DNA from: Colivivens sp963640465 | GTDB lineage: Bacteria; Bacteroidota; Bacteroidia; Bacteroidales; Bacteroidaceae | Direction: 5' to 3' | Assembly: GCA_963640465.1 (NCBI GenBank) | Contig: CAVHYP010000080.1 | Location: 1 to 5,057, forward strand | Length of the DNA: 5,057 nucleotides | In this document: piece by piece, positions 1-5,046 of the stretch | How positions within the stretch are numbered: position 1 is the stretch's first letter | Layout of the letters: each line of letters begins with the position of its first letter | Position numbers and translations under genes: made by a program | Notes under the pieces: model-generated | What the model was told of the DNA's origin: nothing | Database searches by the model: none | The model's input: the letters and a program-made list of their open reading frames with translations, nothing else

Positions 1-123
1 TTTGGGGTAAGGGGCACTGTGCCTAGACGACATGTATTACCAAGGTTTTATCGTGTACACTCGCATATGCGCACGATAAAAATCTAAAAACAGGTATGCG
101 AAAATTAGTCTGCTAATTTAAGG
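1..123 (-). repeat. Left copy of an intergenic inverted repeat, cut by the window edge
   Basis: Positions 1-123 match the reverse complement of 4883-5006. By eye 112 of 123 aligned bases are identical, with one 1-bp gap in an A/T run. The last 33 bp (91-123) are perfectly conserved. Inside it are a 7-bp-arm hairpin (102-108 with 113-119, loop TCTG) and a larger structure with perfect 10-bp arms (46-55 with 72-81) that encloses the palindrome CGCATATGCG at 62-71. It lies about 100 bp beyond the stop of the leftward DUF3127 gene and is read in the same sense as that gene. No ORF of note lies inside. The outer end of the element is probably missing to the left of position 1. Confidence 0.9.
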
Positions 124-222
124 GTATAGCTCAATACTAACATTGTAGGACAGAATCCAAACGTGTAGTTATTGTAGCCAGACTTATCTTTTCAACCTGC
201 TATTCTGCAAGCGCACTGGACT

Positions 223-600
223 TTAGAAAGGAAGGTCATCAGTTGATTCTCCCGGATCAAACACAGGAGCACTCTGCACGTTTGCTGCAGCTGCGGCTGG
301 CTGAGCAGCGACTGCCTGCTGGTCGGGACTTACCTTCTCAACTTTCCATGCACGGATGTCGTTAAACCAACGTCCATTGTACTCACGACAGTTAATGTCG
401 AACGAAACCTTAATATTTTCACCCATCTGAATGTTGAATTCCTTTATCTTGTCCTCGCCAAAGACACTGAAATCCATTCTATGAGGATATTGTTCATTAG
501 TTTCAATCACATACTCCTGAACTTTCCACGGATTGCCTGATGCCTTGGATATACCACCTCTTGCCTCAAGCACTGCAATTACTTTTCCTTCTAATTCCAT
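223..600 (-). CDS. DUF3127 domain protein, OB-fold-like with an SSB-type acidic C-terminal tip
   Basis: This 125-residue protein matches the Bacteroidetes DUF3127 family as I remember it. The conserved core covers residues 1-90: an N-terminal EGKVIAVLE strand, the WKVQEYVIET segment, a FSVFGEDKIKEF stretch, and a CREYNGRWFNDIRAWKV segment near residues 71-87. The family is thought to adopt an OB-type fold, but its biochemical role is not established. Residues 91-113 form a Q/A/P-rich flexible linker, and the protein ends in ESTDDLPF. An acidic tail ending in D-[ILV]-P-F is the hallmark of the bacterial single-stranded DNA-binding protein tip that recruits repair and replication partners. By inference this is a small nucleic-acid-binding or SSB-like accessory protein. 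It is transcribed divergently from dnaN. ATG at 600 is chosen because it opens the conserved domain and lies just downstream of a good Bacteroidetes promoter. No Shine-Dalgarno sequence is visible. Confidence 0.9.
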   Translation of the reverse strand: MELEGKVIAVLEARGGISKASGNPWKVQEYVIETNEQYPHRMDFSVFGEDKIKEFNIQMGENIKVSFDINCREYNGRWFNDIRAWKVEKVSPDQQAVAAQPAAAAANVQSAPVFDPGESTDDLPF

Positions 601-622
601 AATTGTAAAATTAATTATGACG

Positions 623-652
623 CAAATTTACTACTTTTTCGTTCAACAGCAA
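623..652 (-). promoter_or_regulatory. Bacteroidetes-type promoter for the DUF3127 gene
   Basis: Reading the minus strand, TTG (650-652) is followed after exactly 19 bp by TAAATTTG (623-630). This fits the Bacteroidetes -33 TTTG / -7 TAnnTTTG pattern. Transcription should begin a few bases beyond, near 615-618, leaving a short AT-rich leader of under 20 nt before the ATG at 600. Confidence 0.75.
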
Positions 653-671
653 TCTTTTTCGGAATAATTCT

Positions 672-702
672 TCCGCTAATTCAAAACTATTAAGTAAATT
701 TG
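672..702 (+). promoter_or_regulatory. Probable promoter of the dnaN operon
   Basis: TAAATTTG at 695-702 is a full match to the Bacteroidetes -7 element TAnnTTTG. It is the same octamer as in the divergent promoter on the other strand. The upstream -33 region (around 671-675, TTCCG) is a poor match to TTTG, so the promoter may be weaker or may need an activator. The predicted start near 708-710 gives a leader of about 35 nt before dnaN. Confidence 0.6.
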
Positions 703-744
703 TAGCTCAAAGGATAAATAGGAACAAATAAAAAAGCTATCAAT

Positions 745-1869
745 ATGAAGTTTAGTATTTCAAGTTCAACATTCTGCAACCGACTGCAGACTCTCAACAA
801 AGTGATAAATTCAAAGAATTCACTTGCAATTCTTGAATGTATTATGTTTGACCTTCAGGACAATATATTAAGCATGACTGCTTCTGACGGCGACATCACA
901 CTCAACACCACCATCGAAGTGAACTCTGCAAGCGGAAACGGCAGGTTTGCCATCAATGCAACTCAGATCATAAACGGACTCAAGGAAATATCCGACCAAC
1001 CAGTCAACATCAACATCGACGACGAGAACTACAAGGTTGTGATTAAGTATCAGAACGGAAAATGCGAGTTCATTGGCCAGGACGCAGACGATTACCCTAT
1101 TCCACAAGGAATAAGCGAAAACACCCAATCCATCGTGATGGACAACGATGTTCTCCTAAAAGGAGTCACCACTTCATTGTTTGCAACTGCTGACGATGAA
1201 CTTCGTCCAGTGATGAACGGTATTCTCTTCGACATAAATCCCGAAAGCATCACATTCGTTGCCAGCGACGGACACAAACTCGTGCGCAACCGCAACATGT
1301 CGGTGAAGAGCGAACAGAGCAATTCATTCATCCTTCCCAAGAAACCGGCAAGAACACTGAAGGAAATTCTCGTGAAGGAAGAAGGAGAAGCCACCATCAA
1401 GTTCGATTCCAACTCAGCAGAGATAAGTGTCATAAACTACACACTCAAGTGCCGACTCATTGAAGGACACTATCCAAACTACAATTCCGTAATTCCAAAG
1501 GACAATCCTTACAGAATCAGAATAGACAGACAAACCCTTATAGGAGCTCTGCGCCGTGTGCTTGTGTTTGCCAATTCCTCAACAAACCTCGTTAAGATAC
1601 AAATCTCAAACAACACACTCGTCGTATCTTCACAGGACATCGACTTTTCAACCAATGCCGAGGAAAGCATCATGTGCGAATACGACGGCAATGCAATGAA
1701 CATAGGATTCAAGGGAACATTCTTCATCGACATACTCAACAACATAACCTCACAGGATGTAATCCTCGAGCTGGCTGACCCAAGCCGTGCAGGAGTGATT
1801 CTCCCGGCCGAACAAGAGGAAAATGAGGAAATGCTCATGCTTCTCATGCCAATGATGCTAAACGACTAA
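745..1869 (+). CDS. dnaN: DNA polymerase III subunit beta (sliding clamp)
   Basis: The 374-residue protein has the usual clamp length and forms the dimeric ring that tethers DNA polymerase III and repair proteins to DNA in the cytoplasm. The N-terminus MKFSISSSTFCNRLQTLNKV, with the following INSKNSLAILECI, is the typical domain 1 start. The middle holds the conserved stretches ATADDELRPVMNGILFDI and FVASDGHKLVRN. The segment CRLIEGHYPNYNSVIP marks the domain 2/3 region. The C-terminus MLLMPMMLND matches the conserved MPM-containing tail that helps build the partner-binding cleft. Three domains of roughly 120-125 residues each are expected. It is the first gene of a tightly packed operon; the exonuclease gene starts 8 nt after its stop. 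No truncation or missing region is apparent. ATG at 745 begins the conserved MKF start and follows a TAnnTTTG promoter. Confidence 0.98.
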   Translation: MKFSISSSTFCNRLQTLNKVINSKNSLAILECIMFDLQDNILSMTASDGDITLNTTIEVNSASGNGRFAINATQIINGLKEISDQPVNINIDDENYKVVIKYQNGKCEFIGQDADDYPIPQGISENTQSIVMDNDVLLKGVTTSLFATADDELRPVMNGILFDINPESITFVASDGHKLVRNRNMSVKSEQSNSFILPKKPARTLKEILVKEEGEATIKFDSNSAEISVINYTLKCRLIEGHYPNYNSVIPKDNPYRIRIDRQTLIGALRRVLVFANSSTNLVKIQISNNTLVVSSQDIDFSTNAEESIMCEYDGNAMNIGFKGTFFIDILNNITSQDVILELADPSRAGVILPAEQEENEEMLMLLMPMMLND

Positions 1870-1877
1870 GTCGAATA

Positions 1878-2657
1878 ATGAAACTTCATATAACACGCCC
1901 AATAGTATTCTTTGATTTGGAAACTACTGGAACTAATGTAGCAAAGGATTACATTGTGGAACTTTGCTACATTAAACTTTATCCGAACGGTGACGAAGAG
2001 ACACGCTCGATGCGAATAAAACCCGTTGATTCACTCGGAAACATTATCCATATACCCGAGGAAACGTCTGCCATCCACGGAATCCACGATGAAGACGTGA
2101 GGGATTGCCCTTCATTCAAGGATGTGGCGTCCAGCCTTCTCACCGTGTTCCAAGACTCCGACCTGGCAGGCTACAATTCAAACTACTTCGACATTCCAAT
2201 GCTCGTGGAAGAATTCTTGAGAGCAGGAATCAACCCAAACTTCTCCAGCAGCAAATGCGTGGACGTATGCATAATCTTCAAAAAAATGGAACAGAGAACC
2301 CTCTCTGCAGCATACAAGTTTTACTGCAAGCAAAACCTCGAGAACGCACACTCAGCACTTGCCGACACTAAAGCAACACTCGAAGTGCTGGAAGCCCAAC
2401 TCGACAGATACTCCGACACACTTGAAAACGATGTGGAGAGCCTTTCCAACTTTTCCAAAGTAAACAACAATGTGGACTATGCAGGAAGAATCATCCTTGA
2501 TGCCAAAAACCACTACGTCTTCAACTTCGGAAAATACAAGGGCAGAGAAGTGAAGGAAGTACTGAAGAAAGACCCGAGCTACTACAACTGGATACTTCAG
2601 GGAGAATTCACTCTCAACACAAAACAAATCATCAAGAAAATAAAAATGAACATGTAG
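1878..2657 (+). CDS. DEDDh 3'-5' exonuclease (DnaQ/ExoX-like)
   Basis: This 259-residue protein belongs to the DnaQ-like exonuclease superfamily, which removes nucleotides from 3' ends with two metal ions. Motif Exo I is FFDLETTG with D13 and E15. Exo II is AGYNSNYFDIPML with D105. Exo III is AHSALADTKAT with H158 and D163. All five DEDDh catalytic residues are therefore present. The segment MEQRTLSAAYKFYC (137-150) is typical of Bacteroidetes members. Residues 213-256 (FNFGKYKGREVKEVLKKDP, then YYNWIL) resemble the small C-terminal domain seen in exonuclease X-like proteins. It could serve as a proofreading or repair nuclease; its place directly behind dnaN suggests work with the clamp, but I see no clear clamp-binding QLxLF-type peptide. 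It lies 8 nt after dnaN and 2 nt before the CoaC gene. I give no gene symbol because dnaQ and exoX cannot be told apart here. Confidence 0.93.
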   Translation: MKLHITRPIVFFDLETTGTNVAKDYIVELCYIKLYPNGDEETRSMRIKPVDSLGNIIHIPEETSAIHGIHDEDVRDCPSFKDVASSLLTVFQDSDLAGYNSNYFDIPMLVEEFLRAGINPNFSSSKCVDVCIIFKKMEQRTLSAAYKFYCKQNLENAHSALADTKATLEVLEAQLDRYSDTLENDVESLSNFSKVNNNVDYAGRIILDAKNHYVFNFGKYKGREVKEVLKKDPSYYNWILQGEFTLNTKQIIKKIKMNM

Positions 2658-2659
2658 GT

Positions 2660-3208
2660 ATGCTTAAAGGAAAACACATAGTTCTCGGAATAACAGGCAG
2701 CATCGCTGCCTATAAGTCGTGCCTCATCATACGCGAGCTCATCAAGAAAGGCGCTGAAGTACAAGTGGTGATAACCCCGGCAGGAAAAGAATTCATCACC
2801 CCAATCACCCTATCGGCACTCACAAGCAAACCAGTGATAAGCGAGTTCTTTTCACAAAGAGACGGCACATGGAACAGCCACGTAAGCCTCGGCATTTGGG
2901 CAGACCTCATGCTCATTGCCCCTGCTACAGCCAGCACCATCGGTAAAATGGCAAACGGCATAGCCGACAACATGCTCATCACCACATATCTTTCCATGAA
3001 AGCCCCCGTGTTCATCGCACCGGCAATGGACCTCGACATGTATTCACATCCATCCACCCAGCGAAACCTGCAGACACTGAAGGAATACGGCAACCACATC
3101 ATAGAGCCCACAAGCGGATTCCTTGCCAGCCATCTCGAAGGCAAAGGAAGAATGGAAGAACCAACAAACATAGTAAACATTATCGAAGAATTCTTCAATG
3201 AGCAGTAA
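2660..3208 (+). CDS. coaC: Phosphopantothenoylcysteine decarboxylase half of CoaBC (flavoprotein)
   Basis: The 182-residue protein is the complete N-terminal flavoprotein domain of CoaBC. This FMN enzyme decarboxylates 4'-phosphopantothenoylcysteine to 4'-phosphopantetheine in coenzyme A synthesis. It shows the start KHIVLGITGSIAAYKS (5-20), the catalytic histidine region SHVSLGIWAD with H74, the FMN-site motif APATASTIGKMANGIADN (87-104), and PAMDLDMY (121-128). Where E. coli CoaBC has catalytic Asn125 in PAMN this protein has D124, and at the position of Cys158 it has S157 in LASHLEGKGRM. I believe these changes are shared by Bacteroidetes relatives. The usual protein continues into the ligase domain, but here a TAA ends it after EEFFNEQ, in the interdomain linker. 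The ligase gene starts 11 nt upstream of this stop in another frame. The start ATG lies 2 nt after the exonuclease stop, implying translational coupling. Confidence 0.92.
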   Translation: MLKGKHIVLGITGSIAAYKSCLIIRELIKKGAEVQVVITPAGKEFITPITLSALTSKPVISEFFSQRDGTWNSHVSLGIWADLMLIAPATASTIGKMANGIADNMLITTYLSMKAPVFIAPAMDLDMYSHPSTQRNLQTLKEYGNHIIEPTSGFLASHLEGKGRMEEPTNIVNIIEEFFNEQ

Positions 3209-3854
3209 GAAAATACTTATCACAGCCGGACCAACATACGAAAAGATTGATCCGGTGCGTTTCATCGGAAACTATTCATCCGGAAAAATGGGCATCTCGC
3301 TGATGGAAGAATGTCTGGAAAGAGGAATGACAGTGGAACTAGTGCTCGGACCCGTAAGCATCGACTACAAACTGGAGGGCATACCCAACCTCCACGTCAC
3401 CCATGTAGAATCAGCACAGCAGATGTATGAGGCATGCGTCGACCTTTATCCCTGTATGGATGCAGCCATACTGTGTGCAGCCGTAGCCGACTTCACACCC
3501 GAGATTGTGGCTACAAGCAAAATCAAGCGCAAGGGAGACGAACTCACCATACGTCTGAAACCAACCAAAGACATTGCTGCAGAACTGGGCAGGATGAAAG
3601 GCGAAACGCAAGTTCTGGTGGGCTTTGCACTCGAAACTGACGAAGAGGAAAACAACGCACACAACAAGCTCAGAAGGAAAAACTTCGACTTCATAGTGCT
3701 CAATTCACTCAACGACAACGGAGCCGGATTCCGCTACGACACCAACAAAATCACCATTATAAATAAGGAGTCGAAACAAGAATACCCACTCAAGCCAAAG
3801 AGAGAATGTGCCAAGGACATCATCGACAATCTCAGCATGTTGATAAACGGTTGA
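3198..3854 (+). CDS. coaB: Phosphopantothenate-cysteine ligase half of CoaBC
   Basis: This 218-residue protein is the full C-terminal domain of CoaBC. It activates 4'-phosphopantothenate with a nucleoside triphosphate (CTP in E. coli) and joins it to cysteine. Visible motifs are ILITAGPTYEKIDPVRFIGN (6-25) followed by YSSGKMG, with N25 corresponding to E. coli Asn210; CAAVADFTP (93-101); the lysine-rich SKIKRKGDELTIRLKPTKDI (107-126); VGFALET (141-147); and FDFIVLNSL (163-171). It reaches the normal domain end. The ATG at 3198 overlaps the end of the decarboxylase gene by 11 nt in a different frame, and no Shine-Dalgarno sequence precedes it, so translation probably depends on termination and re-initiation there. 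Alternatively the pair is one gene with a frameshift: dropping one base at the TAA would give FFNEQKKILITAG, a plausible linker. Last gene of the dnaN operon. Confidence 0.92.
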   Translation: MSSKKILITAGPTYEKIDPVRFIGNYSSGKMGISLMEECLERGMTVELVLGPVSIDYKLEGIPNLHVTHVESAQQMYEACVDLYPCMDAAILCAAVADFTPEIVATSKIKRKGDELTIRLKPTKDIAAELGRMKGETQVLVGFALETDEEENNAHNKLRRKNFDFIVLNSLNDNGAGFRYDTNKITIINKESKQEYPLKPKRECAKDIIDNLSMLING

Positions 3855-4048
3855 AAACAGCGTTGAAAAGAATACAAAAACTTTTCAAATCTAGATTTGG
3901 AAATCTCCAATATTCTTATATACGCAGACCCCGGCAAAAGAGCACACAAAAGTTTCATTTATTTTTAATACAGTTGTAATATAGTTTTCAACTACTTCAA
4001 ACGCACATCAAATTGTTGGCAATCAACCAACCACAGAAAGTTTTCAAC
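3850..4048. repeat. Dispersed TTGAAAA/TTTTCAA words after coaB
   Basis: GTTGAAAAC at 3850-3858 (ending just past the coaB stop) and GTTGAAAAG at 3862-3870 are followed by CTTTTCAA at 3881-3888. AGTTTTCAAC then occurs at 3983-3992 and again at 4039-4048, each followed by a similar CTTCAAA or CTTTCAAA stretch. A related CTTTTCAG lies at 4131-4138. These could be degenerate direct and inverted repeats or binding sites, but the region is AT-rich and chance contributes. Confidence 0.35.
3863..3910 (+). other. Overlapping hairpins just downstream of coaB
   Basis: TTGAAAAG (3863-3870) pairs with CTTTTCAA (3881-3888) around a 10-nt loop. It overlaps a perfect 14-bp palindrome CAAATCTAGATTTG (3886-3899). 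That overlaps AGATTT-GG-AAATCT (3893-3906) and TTGGA-AATC-TCCAA (3897-3910). The structures share bases and so are mutually exclusive in RNA. None is followed by a T-run, so this is not a classical terminator, but it may stabilise the 3' end of the operon transcript. Confidence 0.4.
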
Positions 4049-4066
4049 ACTTTCAAAACCATATAA

Positions 4067-4118
4067 ACATCAACATAAGATTATTTCAATTTAAAATAAT
4101 ATATAATCATATTGATGT
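4067..4118. other. AT-rich imperfect stem-loop of unknown role
   Basis: ACATCAA (4067-4073) pairs with TTGATGT (4112-4118). Further in, GATTA (4079-4083) pairs with TAATC (4104-4108). An alternative inner pairing is ATTATTT (4080-4086) with AAATAAT (4094-4100). The whole forms a long, mostly A-T hairpin in the middle of the intergenic gap. Confidence 0.35.
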
Positions 4119-4372
4119 ATTGGTAGAAAACTTTTCAGACAAGACTGATGCTTTTAGATTGGTACAGGAAAATGACTTTGCAGGATAAGTGGCTTTGTGT
4201 AAGTATTGTTTACCATTCTATATATTGGGCATAATAGATTTTGCTTATCTAGTCAACCTTTGCAGTAGTATTGTACAGTAATATAGCATTCAAATCAGGC
4301 ATTATTTTACGCCCTTTCCAATGGAAAAGCCTTTCATTTACAGGGTACGAGAAAAAAAATGAAGTAGAGATA

Positions 4373-4402
4373 TTGCCAATTCATAATTTATTGCTACCTT
4401 TG
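4373..4402 (+). promoter_or_regulatory. Promoter of rpsO
   Basis: TTG at 4373-4375, then 19 bp, then TACCTTTG at 4395-4402, a full match to TAnnTTTG. The spacing equals that of the DUF3127 promoter. A start near 4409 leaves only about 30 nt of A-rich leader before the ATG at 4440. That is too short for the folded leaders through which S15 represses its own mRNA in E. coli, unless a second upstream promoter exists. Confidence 0.85.
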
Positions 4403-4439
4403 CAGTTGATTTTATAAACAAACAAATAAATTATCAATT

Positions 4440-4709
4440 ATGTACTTAGATTCAGCTAAGAAGCAAGAAATCTTTGGTCAGTACGGAAAGTCCAACTCTG
4501 ATACTGGTTCATGCGAGAGCCAGATAGCATTGTTCTCATACCGTATAGATCGTTTGACCCAACATGTTAAGGCCAATCACAAAGATTATAGTACAAACAG
4601 AGCTCTTGTAAAACTTGTAGGTCGACGTCGCAATTTGTTGGCTTATCTCAAGCGCAAGGACATTGAGCGCTATCGTGCCATTGTCAAGGCTCTCGGTCTT
4701 CGTAAGTAA
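4440..4709 (+). CDS. rpsO: 30S ribosomal protein S15
   Basis: The 89-residue protein has the exact family length. S15 is a primary binder of the central domain of 16S rRNA and helps form a bridge to the 50S subunit. Hallmarks are SDTGSCESQIALFSYRI (20-36), LTQHVKANHKDY (39-50), LVGRRRNLLAYLKRKD (59-74) and the C-terminal ALGLRK. Conserved rRNA-contact residues H42 and D49 are present. The E. coli DHHSRRGLL stretch reads DYSTNRALV here, which resembles the Bacteroidetes form as I recall it. Third codon positions look richer in T than in the dnaN operon, as is common in highly expressed ribosomal genes. ATG at 4440 follows an A-rich leader with no Shine-Dalgarno sequence, the usual Bacteroidetes arrangement. 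It is a monocistronic unit with its own promoter and terminator. Confidence 0.99.
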   Translation: MYLDSAKKQEIFGQYGKSNSDTGSCESQIALFSYRIDRLTQHVKANHKDYSTNRALVKLVGRRRNLLAYLKRKDIERYRAIVKALGLRK

Positions 4710-4731
4710 TATTTCGAAGCACGGCTCAAGT

Positions 4732-4763
4732 AAAGCGTATTCATCACTGAATGCGCTTTTTTT
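4732..4763 (+). terminator. Intrinsic terminator of rpsO
   Basis: AAAGCGTATTCA (4732-4743), loop TCAC, then TGAATGCGCTTT (4748-4759) form a 12-bp stem with a single G-U pair. The stem runs into seven T residues (4757-4763). It starts 22 nt after the rpsO stop. Confidence 0.95.
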
Positions 4764-4807
4764 GTTGGGAAGCCTCTCCTAAATTCTCCACTCCTGTTCA
4801 TACTCAC

Positions 4808-4856
4808 AATTCAGGGCTACCGTCCGGATGAATTAGTGATATTAGTGTTAGTAATC
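4808..4856. repeat. GC-rich patch with short tandem ATTAGTG repeat
   Basis: AATTCA (4808-4813) and TGAATT (4829-4834) flank the GC-rich core GGGCTACCGTCCGGA, unusual in this AT-rich spacer. Immediately after come ATTAGTGAT (4832-4840), ATTAGTGTT (4841-4849) and a partial AGTAATC. This is about two and a half copies of a 9-bp unit, function unknown. Confidence 0.4.
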
Positions 4857-4882
4857 AAGCACACCGCATTGTTTTTATAATA

Positions 4883-5006
4883 CCTTAAATTAGCAGACTA
4901 ATTTTCGCATACCTGTTTTTTAGATTTTTATAGTGCGCGTATACGAGTGTGCACGTTAAAACCTTGGTAATAAATTTCGTCTAGGCACAGTGGTCTTTAC
5001 CCAAAA
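4883..5006 (+). repeat. Right copy of the intergenic inverted repeat
   Basis: This is the inverted partner of 1-123 (112 of 123 bases identical, one extra T at the 4916-4921 run; 33 bp at 4883-4915 identical). It lies about 170 bp after the rpsO stop and reads in the same direction as rpsO, just as the left copy reads in the same direction as the DUF3127 gene. The larger inner structure is less perfect here: TTTTATAGTG (4927-4936) against CACGTTAAAA (4952-4961) pairs at 8 of 10 positions, but it still encloses a palindrome, CGTATACG (4938-4945). Confidence 0.9.
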
Positions 5007-5046
5007 GGAGCTTTTGTCCAGAAACCCACGAAAACCAGTCTGCTAA
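4890..5046. mobile_element. Putative MITE-like or REP-like element with 18-bp terminal inverted repeats
   Basis: TTAGCAGACTAATTTTCG (4890-4907) and CGAAAACCAGTCTGCTAA (5029-5046) are inverted copies matching at 16 of 18 bases. They bound a 157-bp non-coding unit that includes most of the right repeat. The same end sequence occurs at 99-116 in the left copy. There is no coding capacity, and no target-site duplication is evident beside the ends. If it moves, it would need a transposase from elsewhere. It could instead be a non-mobile structured repeat or a repeated RNA. Confidence 0.5.

Larger units (their letters stand above)
3855..4439. other. 585-bp AT-rich non-coding gap between coaB and rpsO
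   Basis: No convincing gene lies here on either strand. The longest notable reading frame in the middle is a 28-codon ORF at 4148-4234 with no family resemblance. The left half has repeated TTTTCAA/TTGAAAA words and small palindromes, described separately; the right end carries the rpsO promoter. No strong intrinsic terminator (GC-rich stem plus T-run) is visible after coaB. In some Bacteroidetes I recall recN following coaBC; it is not here. Confidence 0.7.

Noticed and set aside
102..119. Intrinsic terminator formed by AAATTAG-TCTG-CTAATTT
   Set aside because: The stem is only 7 bp and almost all A-T, with no adequate T-run after it on the relevant strand. It may slow polymerase but does not meet terminator criteria, and rpsO already has a strong one.
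868..1847. Long open frames on the minus strand across dnaN, and similar ones across the exonuclease and CoaBC genes
   Set aside because: They lie entirely antisense to strongly conserved genes, have low-complexity or hydrophobic translations without family motifs, and lack promoters; they are shadows of the real coding frames.
3983..4048. Replication origin with DnaA boxes near dnaN
   Set aside because: GTTTTCAACAC resembles a DnaA box only with a mismatch in the core (TTTTCAACA against TTWTNCACA). There is no cluster of proper boxes and no dnaA gene in view.
4148..4234. Small 28-codon ORF in the coaB-rpsO spacer
   Set aside because: It has an ATG and an open frame but no recognisable family, no convincing promoter at the right distance and no ribosome binding site. 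An ORF this short is expected by chance.
4255..4262. Second promoter upstream of rpsO (AACCTTTG)
   Set aside because: It differs by one base from the -7 consensus and lacks a TTG at 19-21 bp; the nearest TTGs sit at about 11 and 27 bp.
4311..4330. S15-binding leader structure (hairpin around TTTCC-AAT-GGAAA) upstream of rpsO
   Set aside because: The hairpin lies upstream of the well-matched rpsO promoter, so it would not be part of the main transcript.
4890..5046. Phase-variable invertible promoter of the Bacteroides type
   Set aside because: The terminal repeats could in principle allow inversion, but the inside has no full TAnnTTTG promoter (TAAATTTC at 4971-4978 is off by one and unpaired with a -33), no recombinase gene is nearby, and both copies keep the same internal orientation relative to their conserved end.
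1..5046. Composite transposon carrying the genes between the repeats
   Set aside because: The cargo is housekeeping genes (dnaN, CoaBC, rpsO), the repeats are short and non-coding, and there is no transposase.
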